Source: Butyrivibrio sp. CB08 (GTDB lineage: Bacteria > Bacillota > Clostridia > Lachnospirales > Lachnospiraceae). From it: a stretch of DNA of 64,000 nt. Of the stretch, positions 8,905 through 16,482 are shown in pieces. The stretch is from positions 496,001-560,000 of the forward strand of contig NZ_RAIR01000001.1 in NCBI RefSeq assembly GCF_003625485.1, given 5' to 3'. The notes below the pieces were generated by a model. That model ran no database searches, was not told the origin of the DNA, and was given only the letters and a program-made list of their open reading frames with translations. The position numbers were made by a program, and so were the translations under genes. The first letter of the stretch is position 1; each line of letters starts with the position of its first letter.

Positions 8905-9597
8905 TTATTCCACGCCTCGAAGCTGAGTATTGTCTACATACTTTCTTGCAACCTCAGCGTAGACTTCCATTTCCTCCTGAGTAGGAGATGTGAGACTATC
9001 ATCTGGAACGGTATCTCTTAGGGTAAACTGCTGAAGATAATAGGCTTTGGCGCCTTTTATAGCCTGTCCCATCTGCTCGAAATCATCTTTTTCGTGAAGG
9101 CCGCCTACTACAGTGGTCCTGAATTCATAGTCAATGCCGCTGTTCATGATGACGGATATGCTCTTTTCTATTATAGAAGTATCCATGTCCCTGACTCCGC
9201 AGGTTCTCACATACTTGGGAAAAGAGTTTTTGATATCCATTGCTATGTAATCAATTAATCCTTCATCTAGCAGCTCTTTTAACCTGTCAGGGTGATAACC
9301 ATTGGTATCCAGCTTGACTTTGTAGCCCATCTGTCTGATCTTTCTGATAAAATCAGCAAGGTCCGGGCGCATCAAAGGCTCGCCACCTGTTATGGCGACT
9401 CCGTCTATGAGACCTTTTCTTTTCCCCAGAAATTCAAAGAATTCATCTTCATCGCAGTATGGACTGGCGCTCCCATCCACAAGCTCAAAATTGTGGCAGT
9501 AAGGGCATCTGAAATCGCACCCTGCAAGGAATACAGTGCAGGCCACCAGCCCGGGAAAGTCCAAAAGTGTCATTTTTTGAAGTCCGTGTATCAACAT
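8905..9597 (-). CDS. nrdG: Anaerobic ribonucleotide reductase activating protein (radical SAM)
   Basis: 230 residues. The radical SAM cluster motif CxxxCxxC is present as 'CDFRCPYC' near residues 27-34, followed by 'TGGEPLM', the SAM-binding GGE motif. It uses a 4Fe-4S cluster and S-adenosylmethionine to make the glycyl radical on NrdD. It is somewhat longer than enterobacterial NrdG (about 155) and has the 'pyruvate formate-lyase activase-like' length common in clostridia. GGGAGG seven bases upstream fixes the start. It lies upstream of nrdD on the same strand, with 150 bases between that hold a separate promoter and NrdR boxes. Confidence 0.9.
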   Translation of the reverse strand: MLIHGLQKMTLLDFPGLVACTVFLAGCDFRCPYCHNFELVDGSASPYCDEDEFFEFLGKRKGLIDGVAITGGEPLMRPDLADFIRKIRQMGYKVKLDTNGYHPDRLKELLDEGLIDYIAMDIKNSFPKYVRTCGVRDMDTSIIEKSISVIMNSGIDYEFRTTVVGGLHEKDDFEQMGQAIKGAKAYYLQQFTLRDTVPDDSLTSPTQEEMEVYAEVARKYVDNTQLRGVE

Positions 9598-9636
9598 TTA
9601 GTGCCTCCCACTAAAATATTCATAGTTTATCAGGCA

Positions 9637-9649
9637 GATATAGTATATC
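9637..9649. promoter_or_regulatory. Palindrome in the nrdG/holA divergent region
   Basis: GATATAGTATATC is a perfect 13-base palindrome around one central base, midway between the divergent nrdG and holA starts. It may be an operator or simply a -10-rich segment. It does not match the NrdR core. Confidence 0.3.
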
Positions 9650-9695
9650 AAAAAAGACTAATAATATGTTAACATATAAGTCGAGGTGCATTTTT

Positions 9696-10721
9696 ATGGC
9701 TGTTAAAACATCAGATTTTCCTGCCAGGCAGAGACAATTTAATGAAGATATTGCTGCGGGAGCTTTTAAGCCCTGCTACCTTATATATGGCGATGAGGCC
9801 TACCTTCGTCTTCAGAACAGGGACAAAATAGTTAAGGCCCTTGGAGGCTCTGAGTCCTCTATGAACTTCAATAAGTATGAGGGCGATGGCTGTAATCCAT
9901 TAGAGATCATCGATATGGCAGAGACCATGCCATTTCTTTCAGATAAGAGAGTGATTCTTGTTGAGAACAGTGGCTTTTTTAAGAGTGGATGCCCTGAACT
10001 TGCGGAGTATCTCAAGGCTTCCGCAGAATCCACCATCCTTATATTTGTAGAAAAGGAAGTGGATAAGAGAAAAGACATCTACAAGTCCCTCTCCAAAACG
10101 GGATTTGAAATAGAGTGCAGCACTCAGGATGAAGATATGTTAAAGCGCTGGGTGGTATCAAGGTTTTCAAACGAAGGTAAAAAGATATCTCCAAGAGCCC
10201 AGGCAGTTCTCCTTGACAGGGTGGGAACAGACATGTCAAACCTCACCACCGAGATTGAGAAGCTTGTATGCTACGCCATAGACAGGAACGAGATAACTGA
10301 AGAGGACATTTTTGCTGTCTGTGCCAATTATCTCACCAGCAGGATCTTTGATATGACAGATGCGATCTCATCTCAGAATCAGAGGCGGGCTATAGAGCTC
10401 TACTATGACCTTCTGGCTCTCAAGGAACCGCCAGCCAAGATCCTTGCACTTATTACAAGACAGTTTAACATCATGCTTCAGATAAAAGAGATGACGGATA
10501 ACCGCAGGGATAAAGGCGAGATGGCATCAGCTGTCAAGATTGCGCCATTTCTTGTTGGCAAGTATCAGACCTGGGCCAGGAACTTTTCTTTTGAACAGCT
10601 AAGAGAGGCCTTAGAACTGTGTCTGGCCAATGACGAAGCCGTTAAAACCGGCAAACTTGACCACGTAATCAGTGTTGAGATGGTGATAATTAAATGTACA
10701 TCAATTGGTAAGGCAGTGTAA
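9696..10721 (+). CDS. holA: DNA polymerase III delta subunit
   Basis: 341 residues, normal for HolA. It has the N-terminal 'CYLIYGDEAYLR' segment, the delta N-terminal domain ('FLSDKRVILVENSGFF'), a lid region with 'EIEKLVCYA' and the C-terminal collar domain ('LALITRQFNIMLQIKEM'). The delta subunit opens the sliding clamp within the clamp loader at the replication fork. I chose ATG 9696 because GAGGTG lies 7 bases upstream; a longer in-frame reading from 9666 lacks a ribosome site. It stands alone, divergent from nrdG. Confidence 0.93.
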   Translation: MAVKTSDFPARQRQFNEDIAAGAFKPCYLIYGDEAYLRLQNRDKIVKALGGSESSMNFNKYEGDGCNPLEIIDMAETMPFLSDKRVILVENSGFFKSGCPELAEYLKASAESTILIFVEKEVDKRKDIYKSLSKTGFEIECSTQDEDMLKRWVVSRFSNEGKKISPRAQAVLLDRVGTDMSNLTTEIEKLVCYAIDRNEITEEDIFAVCANYLTSRIFDMTDAISSQNQRRAIELYYDLLALKEPPAKILALITRQFNIMLQIKEMTDNRRDKGEMASAVKIAPFLVGKYQTWARNFSFEQLREALELCLANDEAVKTGKLDHVISVEMVIIKCTSIGKAV

Positions 10722-10726
10722 CAAAT

Positions 10727-10755
10727 TTGAAATTATCTAAGTGTTGACTTATACT
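10727..10755 (+). promoter_or_regulatory. Predicted promoter for the DUF1653/glycosyltransferase pair
   Basis: TTGAAA (10727-10732), 17-base spacer, TATACT (10750-10755), 35 bases upstream of the ATG at 10790. Confidence 0.55.
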
Positions 10756-10789
10756 ATACAAATGTCGCAGGACAGAGAAAGAGGATAAT

Positions 10790-11425
10790 ATGGCAGACAG
10801 ACCAAGACCACAAGAGATATACAGACATTTCAAGGGCAATATGTATCAGGTCCTTACGATCGCTATCCATTCTGAGACTATGGAAGAGATGGTAGTTTAC
10901 CAGGCTCTTTACGGAGACTACAAGGTATATGTGAGACCTCTTCAAATGTTCATGTCAGAGGTTGATAGAAACAAATACCCTGATGTTAAGCAGAAGATGA
11001 GGTTTGAAAAGGTTACTCCAAGTGCTGAGCGCATTGATGAGAGAGTTGTTACACCAGCGCCTTGCGCCACTGTAAGGACAGAAGCTCCATCTTCAGGTAA
11101 GCCTGTACGACTTGAGCTTGACGAGAGCAGCCTTAAAAAAGACTATTCAGAGTCATCTGCTGTTATGAGCAAGACCGTGGATGAGGAGGCGTCAGAATTA
11201 AACCTTGATCCACTTGTTATCCAGTTCATGGACGCAGATCTTGCTGTTGACAAGGGCGAGATATTATCCAAGCTTCGTCCTATAATAACAAATGATATGA
11301 TTGATATTATGGCACTTTCAGTGGGAGTTGTAATAAATGAAGGTGATGTCTATGACAGATACAATGATCTTCGCAACTGCCTTGCCACAATGGAAAAATA
11401 TGAAAGTACCAGATTAAGGAGTTAA
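10790..11425 (+). CDS. DUF1653 protein with C-terminal extension
   Basis: 211 residues. Residues 8-65 match the short DUF1653 family ('YRHFKG..YQVL', 'HSETMEEMVVYQALYG', 'VRPLQMF'), usually a stand-alone domain of about 70-100 residues and of unknown function. A Pro/Ser-rich linker (about 80-115) leads to a predicted helical C-terminal domain ('LDPLVIQFMDADLAVDKGEIL...') that I do not recognise. GAGGA precedes the start. The glycosyltransferase gene begins 3 bases after the stop, so the two are very likely translated together. Function unknown. Confidence 0.8.
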   Translation: MADRPRPQEIYRHFKGNMYQVLTIAIHSETMEEMVVYQALYGDYKVYVRPLQMFMSEVDRNKYPDVKQKMRFEKVTPSAERIDERVVTPAPCATVRTEAPSSGKPVRLELDESSLKKDYSESSAVMSKTVDEEASELNLDPLVIQFMDADLAVDKGEILSKLRPIITNDMIDIMALSVGVVINEGDVYDRYNDLRNCLATMEKYESTRLRS

Positions 11426-11428
11426 TAA

Positions 11429-12454
11429 ATGAAACTATTATCAATTGCAGTTCCCTGCTACAATTCACAGGACTATATGAGTAAGTGTATCGACTCTCTG
11501 CTCGTTGGAGGAGAAGAGGTTGAGATCCTCATTGTCGATGACGGCTCCAAGGACAGAACAGCAGAAATTGCTGACGAATACGCTAAAAAGTACCCAACTA
11601 TCTGCAAAGCTATCCACAAGCCAAATGGCGGACACGGATCAGCAGTTAACGCAGGAATTGAGAATGCTACAGGCCTTTATTTCAAGGTAGTTGATTCTGA
11701 CGACTGGGTAAAAGAGATCGCATACAGGAAGATCCTCAGCACTTTGTCTGAACTTGCAGGCGGAGATGTACAGCTGGACCTTCTTATCAGCAACTTTGTT
11801 TATAACAAGGTAGGAGAGAAGCGCCATAAGGTTATGCGCTACAACACCATGTTCCCTATCGAGCAGATCTTTACATGGAAGGACGTAAAGAGAACTCCAA
11901 AGGGACATTACCTTCTTATGCATTCCGCGATCTACAGGACCAAGCTCCTTAGACAGTGCGGACTTAAGCTCCCTGAGCACACTTTCTATGTAGATAATAT
12001 CTATGTTTTTAATCCACTTCCATTTGTTAAGAACATGTATTATCTGGATGTTAACTTCTATTACTACTACATTGGAAGAGAAGACCAGTCTGTTAACCAG
12101 CAGATCATGCTCTCAAGGATCGATCAGCAGCTTAAGGTCAACAAGCTGATGGTAGATTATTATGTAGAAAACTATGGAATGATCAGATCCCAGAAAGAGA
12201 GACATAAGTATATGTTCAACTATCTGGAGATCATCACAGCAATATCATCTGTTCTTTTAATTACTGAGGATACACCTGAGAACCTTGCAAAGCGCCAGGA
12301 ACTTCTTAATTACATCAGGGAAAAGAACTTCCTTCTGTATGTAAAGATCAGATACAGCATTGAGGGAACTTATATCTATCTTCCTGGTAAGGGTGGACGC
12401 AAAATTACTCTTGCAGGCTATAAGCTTCTTCAGAAAATCTTCCATTTCAACTGA
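11429..12454 (+). CDS. Family 2 glycosyltransferase
   Basis: 341 residues with a GT-A fold: 'LSIAVPCYNSQDYM' at the N-terminus, the nucleotide-binding 'VDDGSKDRT', 'NGGHGSAVNAGIENATG' and the metal-binding DxD as 'VDSDDWV' near residue 93. No transmembrane segment is obvious, so it is probably cytosolic or peripherally bound. Substrate unknown; by neighbours (PAP2 protein, lipid kinase) a role in envelope glycolipid or polysaccharide is possible but unproven. AAGGAG overlaps the end of the upstream gene. Confidence 0.9.
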   Translation: MKLLSIAVPCYNSQDYMSKCIDSLLVGGEEVEILIVDDGSKDRTAEIADEYAKKYPTICKAIHKPNGGHGSAVNAGIENATGLYFKVVDSDDWVKEIAYRKILSTLSELAGGDVQLDLLISNFVYNKVGEKRHKVMRYNTMFPIEQIFTWKDVKRTPKGHYLLMHSAIYRTKLLRQCGLKLPEHTFYVDNIYVFNPLPFVKNMYYLDVNFYYYYIGREDQSVNQQIMLSRIDQQLKVNKLMVDYYVENYGMIRSQKERHKYMFNYLEIITAISSVLLITEDTPENLAKRQELLNYIREKNFLLYVKIRYSIEGTYIYLPGKGGRKITLAGYKLLQKIFHFN

Positions 12455-12589
12455 TTATTTGGAATGGTTCAATAAAATTTAGCGGTAAAACGTCAATTTT
12501 TTGGGAACTATTGACATTTACTATATTTTTATCAGTGTTACAATATTTTTCAACATGAAGTGTTTTGTGCTTGAAAAATGAGGAATATT

Positions 12590-13300
12590 ATGAAAAAGAG
12601 ATATGAAAAATGGATTGGAAGGACAGCTGATGCCAGTCTTTTTAGGGATCTTCTGTGGCTTGCTGTACCAGTCCTGATTTATGCTCCAATCTACATGATC
12701 TGGTTCATGTTTTTGGAGAAACACACATTTGCGCATTATTCTGTGATCCACACAGCAATTGATGACATGATCCCATTTCAGGAAATATTTGTTATACCTT
12801 ATTACACCTGGTTTTTGTACGTTTCAGTTGTTGTTTTGTTTTTCCTGATTTCGCTGGATATTGAAGATTACTACAAGAACTTTATTTTCCTGGCAACAGG
12901 TATGACAGTGTTCCTGGTTATATCCACCCTGTTTCCTAACATGCATATGCTGCGTCCTGCAGTAATGCCAAGGGACAATTTCTTAACAGGTCTGGTGCAG
13001 GTAATATACAGTCATGATACATCAACCAATCTTTGGCCAAGTATTCACGTATATAACTCTGTAGGAACCATGATCGCTGTACATCACAGCAAAAGATTTA
13101 ATAAGCTTGGCAAGCTGATAAGTGATTTCATCGGACTTTCAATCATCTTATCAACCATGTTTATTAAGCAGCATTCTGTGTACGATGTGATAACTGCCCT
13201 TATCATGGCAATTGTTTTCTACATCATGTTCTATCACACATCAATGCTTGAGAATTTCTGCAAAGTACAGGAAGAGAAGCTTTCTCTTAGATACAATTAA
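12590..13300 (+). CDS. PAP2-superfamily membrane protein
   Basis: 236 residues with about six transmembrane helices. The three PAP2 motifs can be seen in altered form: 'MLRPAVM' (motif 1, Arg-Pro), 'PSIHV' in place of PSGH (motif 2), and 'KQHSVYDV' (motif 3, His and Asp kept). The PSxHV form is typical of the Aur1/inositol-phosphoceramide-synthase-like branch, so it may act on lipid phosphates or transfer phospho-head groups. ATG 12590 is preferred over ATG 12578 because AGGA lies 5 bases before it. Ends in a strong terminator. Confidence 0.8.
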   Translation: MKKRYEKWIGRTADASLFRDLLWLAVPVLIYAPIYMIWFMFLEKHTFAHYSVIHTAIDDMIPFQEIFVIPYYTWFLYVSVVVLFFLISLDIEDYYKNFIFLATGMTVFLVISTLFPNMHMLRPAVMPRDNFLTGLVQVIYSHDTSTNLWPSIHVYNSVGTMIAVHHSKRFNKLGKLISDFIGLSIILSTMFIKQHSVYDVITALIMAIVFYIMFYHTSMLENFCKVQEEKLSLRYN

Positions 13301-13323
13301 ATAGCAATGTGATATAATAAAAG

Positions 13324-13361
13324 AACCTCAATTACCAACAATAAAGGTAATTGAGGTTTTT
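13324..13361 (+). terminator. Intrinsic terminator / possible attenuator before the lipid kinase
   Basis: Perfect 13-bp stem (13324-13336 with 13346-13358), 9-base loop, T-run to 13361. The next gene starts only 12 bases beyond, so this hairpin sits in that gene's leader as well. Confidence 0.85.
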
Positions 13362-13373
13362 GTGAGGTTGCGT

Positions 13374-14345
13374 ATGTACTATTGTATTGTTAATCCGTCC
13401 GCAAGGTCGGGTAAGGGGAAAGAAATCTGGAATAAGCTTGAGTACAAGTTTCTGGAGAAGGGGATTGACTACGAGGTTCATCTGACACAGGGGCCCGGAC
13501 ATGCCACGAGGCTTGCCAAAAAGCTTACTTCGCTAAAGAAAGAGGAGAGCGAGCTTCCAATTAAGCTTGTGGTAATGGGTGGAGATGGAACTCTCAACGA
13601 AGTCATGAATGGTATTGCTGACTTCGAGAGAACGCTTGTTGGATATATTCCCATAGGATCCTCCAACGACTTTGCAAGGGATCTGGCTTACCCTAAGGAC
13701 GTGGATGTTCTTATCGACAAGATAATAGAGGGTAAGAAGGTAAGATCTTTGGATCTTGGCAAGCTCACCTTTAATTCCATGACCAAGACCATGTCGAGGC
13801 TTCATGATGACAACATTAGTCTTACAAGGATATTTGATGTAAGCTCGGGAATAGGATTTGACGCCGCTGTGTGCGAAGAAGCCCTGGCTTCCGGAACCAA
13901 GAACTTCCTTAACAAGATAGGCCTTGGTAAGCTCACCTACGGAATGATCGCAATAAGGCAGCTCCTTAAAGCTGACAAGGTTCCCTGTGACATTGAGCTT
14001 GATGATGGAACCAAGATCCATCTGGACAGGTTCATCTTTATAGCAGCTATGATCCATCACTACGAGGGCGGCGGATTTAACTTTGCGCCAAAGGCTGATC
14101 TTACCGATGGTAAGTTTGATCTGGTCTTTGCGGGAGATATGCCTCCATCAAGGATGATGTTTGCGCTTCCACTTTCATTCTTTGGAAACTACTACTGGAT
14201 AAAGGGAATTGGTCATTATGTCACCAGAAGAGTTACCATAAAAACCATGCTTCCTATGTGGGTACACACCGACGGAGAGGTATCAGTCAAGTCTGATAAT
14301 ATCACCTGGGAGTGCCTTAAAGAGAAATTACAGCTTATGAATTAA
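13374..14345 (+). CDS. Diacylglycerol/sphingoid lipid kinase family protein
   Basis: 323 residues of the DagK/YegS family: 'IVNPSARSGKG' at the N-terminus, the ATP-binding 'GGDGTLNEVMNG', 'GSSNDFARD', and a C-terminal beta domain with 'FNFAPKADLTDGKFDL' and 'VHTDGEV'. It would phosphorylate diacylglycerol, recycling it into phospholipid synthesis at the membrane. Start chosen at ATG 13374, 6 bases after GAGG; GTG 13362 is in frame but falls in the terminator tail. The nearby PAP2 gene could act on the reverse, dephosphorylating step. Confidence 0.88.
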   Translation: MYYCIVNPSARSGKGKEIWNKLEYKFLEKGIDYEVHLTQGPGHATRLAKKLTSLKKEESELPIKLVVMGGDGTLNEVMNGIADFERTLVGYIPIGSSNDFARDLAYPKDVDVLIDKIIEGKKVRSLDLGKLTFNSMTKTMSRLHDDNISLTRIFDVSSGIGFDAAVCEEALASGTKNFLNKIGLGKLTYGMIAIRQLLKADKVPCDIELDDGTKIHLDRFIFIAAMIHHYEGGGFNFAPKADLTDGKFDLVFAGDMPPSRMMFALPLSFFGNYYWIKGIGHYVTRRVTIKTMLPMWVHTDGEVSVKSDNITWECLKEKLQLMN

Positions 14346-14353
14346 ACACAAAG

Positions 14354-14391
14354 ATGGGCAATATCATTTGAATGGAATTGTCCATTTTTTT
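14354..14391 (+). terminator. Intrinsic terminator after the lipid kinase
   Basis: ATGGGCAAT (14354-14362) pairs with ATTGTCCAT (14377-14385) with one G-U pair, followed by seven T. Confidence 0.8.
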
Positions 14392-14497
14392 CTCTAGATT
14401 TTTTTAGGGGTTTATGATACGATATGCGAAGTGTGTTGCTTTAATACATTAAATTGTAAATGTGTATTTATTTAGCAAATTCTCAGGAGGAAATGGT

Positions 14498-15736
14498 ATG
14501 TATTCATTGGAAGAAGTAAGGAAGGTTGACCCTGAAATCGCTTCTCTCATCGAGGAAGAGGTTGAGCGTCAGAACAATCACATTGAGCTGATCGCGTCAG
14601 AGAACTGGACCAGCAAGGCAGTTATGTCTGCAATGGGAAGTCCACTGACTAACAAATACGCTGAGGGTCTTCCGGGGAAAAGATACTACGGCGGTTGCTA
14701 CGTTGTTGACAAGGTTGAGAACATTGCAAGAGACAGAGCAAAAGAGCTGTTCCACTGTGATTACGCCAATGTTCAGCCTCACTCAGGTGCTCAGGCAAAC
14801 CTTGCAGTTCAGTTTGCACTCCTTAAGCCAGGCGATACCATCATGGGTATGGACCTTGAGCAGGGCGGACACTTAACACACGGAAGTAGCGCAAATATCT
14901 CTGGAACATATTTCAACATCGTTCCTTACGGAGTAGATGACAACGGTGTTCTTGACTATGACAACATGTACAAGCTTGCATTAGAACACAAGCCTAAACT
15001 CATCATCGCTGGTGCTTCAGCATATTGCAGAACCATTGACTTTAAGAAATTCAGAGAGGCAGCTGATGCCTGTGGTGCAGTACTCATGGTAGATATGGCC
15101 CACATCGCAGGACTTGTAGCTGCAGGACTTCATCCAAGTCCATTCCCATATGCAGACGTTGTTACAACAACAACTCACAAGACTTTAAGAGGCCCAAGAG
15201 GCGGACTTATCCTTTGGAATCAGGAAGCTCAGGACAAGTTCAAGTTTAACAAGGCTGTATTCCCTGGAATTCAGGGCGGACCACTTGAGCACGTTGTTGC
15301 AGCTAAGGCTATCTGCTTTAAAGAAGCTCTTTCTCCTGAGTTCAAAGTATATGCTCAGAATATCGTTGATAATGCCAAGGCTCTCTGCGACGGTCTTATG
15401 AAGCGTGGTATCAAGATCGTATCTGGTGGTACAGACAATCACCTTATGCTTGTAGATCTTACAAACTTTGGTCTTACTGGAAAAGAAGTAGAAGCTTGGC
15501 TTGATGATGCACATATCACTGCCAACAAGAATACAATCCCCAATGAGCAGCAGTCACCTTTTGTAACCAGCGGTATCCGTCTTGGAACACCAGCTGTAAC
15601 AACAAGAGGCATGAACACTGAAGATATGGGTCAGATCGCCGAGGCTATCGCAATTGTTATCAAGAACAAGGGCGAAAAGAACGACGAAGCAAGAGCAATC
15701 ATAAAGAAGCTTACAGATAAATATCCTCTTGATTAA
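14498..15736 (+). CDS. glyA: Serine hydroxymethyltransferase
   Basis: 412 residues, the normal length. PLP-binding Lys in '[14 protein letters not shown]', plus '[14 protein letters not shown]', 'GHLTHGS' and '[16 protein letters not shown]'. It converts serine and tetrahydrofolate to glycine and methylene-THF, the main one-carbon source, in the cytosol. Start ATG 14498 has AGGAGG 7 bases upstream; an earlier in-frame reading from 14462 has no ribosome site. Monocistronic: terminators lie on both sides. Confidence 0.97.
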   Translation: MYSLEEVRKVDPEIASLIEEEVERQNNHIELIASENWTSKAVMSAMGSPLTNKYAEGLPGKRYYGGCYVVDKVENIARDRAKELFHCDYANVQPHSGAQANLAVQFALLKPGDTIMGMDLEQGGHLTHGSSANISGTYFNIVPYGVDDNGVLDYDNMYKLALEHKPKLIIAGASAYCRTIDFKKFREAADACGAVLMVDMAHIAGLVAAGLHPSPFPYADVVTTTTHKTLRGPRGGLILWNQEAQDKFKFNKAVFPGIQGGPLEHVVAAKAICFKEALSPEFKVYAQNIVDNAKALCDGLMKRGIKIVSGGTDNHLMLVDLTNFGLTGKEVEAWLDDAHITANKNTIPNEQQSPFVTSGIRLGTPAVTTRGMNTEDMGQIAEAIAIVIKNKGEKNDEARAIIKKLTDKYPLD

Positions 15737-15750
15737 TTAATAACAATATA

Positions 15751-15797
15751 AGGTTCAGTCATGAGTTTTTTAACTCAAATGGCTGAACCTTTTTTTA
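15751..15797 (+). terminator. Intrinsic terminator of glyA
   Basis: AGGTTCAGTCAT pairs with ATGGCTGAACCT, an inner GAGTT/AACTC extends the stem, and seven T follow. Confidence 0.93.
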
Positions 15798-15965
15798 ATG
15801 TGTATGAATTGTATTTTTGGTAATCCACATAAAATGAGGTCTCCCAAAAAGAGCTGTCGAATGTGCAGAATTGTATATAATGAATATACAATTAGAATTA
15901 TTAACAGAAAACAGTTTAATTTATACATCATATTCAAAATAATCAAAAGAAAATCAAAAAATGTA

Positions 15966-15994
15966 TTGACAAATCAACTTGCCCTAAATATAAT
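15966..15994 (+). promoter_or_regulatory. Perfect consensus sigma-70 promoter in a gene-free region
   Basis: TTGACA (15966-15971), exactly 17 bases, TATAAT (15989-15994). Both hexamers are perfect. Start of transcription is expected near 16001. No protein-coding start with a ribosome site follows for about 480 bases. Confidence 0.85.
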
Positions 15995-16000
15995 AAAACC

Positions 16001-16411
16001 ATCAAGAGATACTTATAAGATATCCAATTACTTCTCCACTTGGTATATAGACCAAACAGAGCCGGGGGAGAAAGAAAGGCAGGTACACTCCAAAGGGATA
16101 GGTAATTAAAAATATTCAGAGAAAGGATGGTACGGTCCACCAAACTAAGTAGATCAGTTCTATAAAAGTTTTAGAGTAATACCAGTTTTACAAGTTCTAT
16201 AAGTATCAAAAATACAGCACTTCAAGTACATGATAAGTGGTTTGAACAAGTAAAAATTCGTGAACTTGCAACCACAGCATATGAATGCAAAAGTTAATGG
16301 AAAGATGGAGCTGAGAATTGGAGGAAGGTCCGTTGGACGTATTTTCAATTGAATTAGATGAGTACTCGGCATGAGGGCAGAAGCAGGTAATATCGATGAA
16401 GCTTCTGCCCT
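16001..16411 (+). ncRNA. Candidate structured non-coding RNA, about 410 nt, family not recognised
   Basis: The stretch 15798-16482 has no credible gene. Behind a perfect promoter there is a run of strong local stems: CTTCTCC (16031-16037) with GGAGAA..G (16067-16074) enclosing TTGGT/ACCAA (16040-16055); a two-tier hairpin GTGGTT/AACCAC (16237-16242/16270-16275) around CAAGT/ACTTG (16247-16251/16264-16268); GCAT/ATGC (16277-16288); and at the end a perfect 11-bp stem (16374-16384 with 16401-16411). A 10-base direct repeat AGTTCTATAA occurs at 16156 and 16193. I could not match it to RNase P, tmRNA, SRP or 6S RNA by their hallmark sequences. The last hairpin has only a weak T tail, so the 3' end is uncertain; the transcript could also run on into the GH3-like gene as a long leader. 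Confidence 0.5.
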
Positions 16412-16482
16412 ATTTGTATGCATATTTATTTATATTTGTGGTATTATAATTTCTAGAAAAAAGATTGATGGTGGGAATATAG

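Noticed and set aside
9598..9695. NrdR boxes before nrdG
   Set aside because: The palindrome GATATAGTATATC lacks the CWATATATWG core and no pair with 31-base spacing exists.
15798..16109. 103-codon open frame after glyA
   Set aside because: It starts in the glyA terminator tail with no ribosome site, has Lys/Ile/Asn-rich random-like composition, and runs across the strong promoter at 15966.
16156..16202. Direct repeat AGTTCTATAA as a CRISPR or iteron array
   Set aside because: Only two copies, 37 bases apart, 10 bases long and AT-rich.
16001..16411. RNase P, tmRNA or SRP RNA for the candidate RNA
   Set aside because: GAGGAAGGTCC near 16321 recalls the RNase P P4 element but lies at the wrong (3') end and lacks its partner; there is no tmRNA CCA end or tag frame and no SRP GGAAGG-GCAGC loop.
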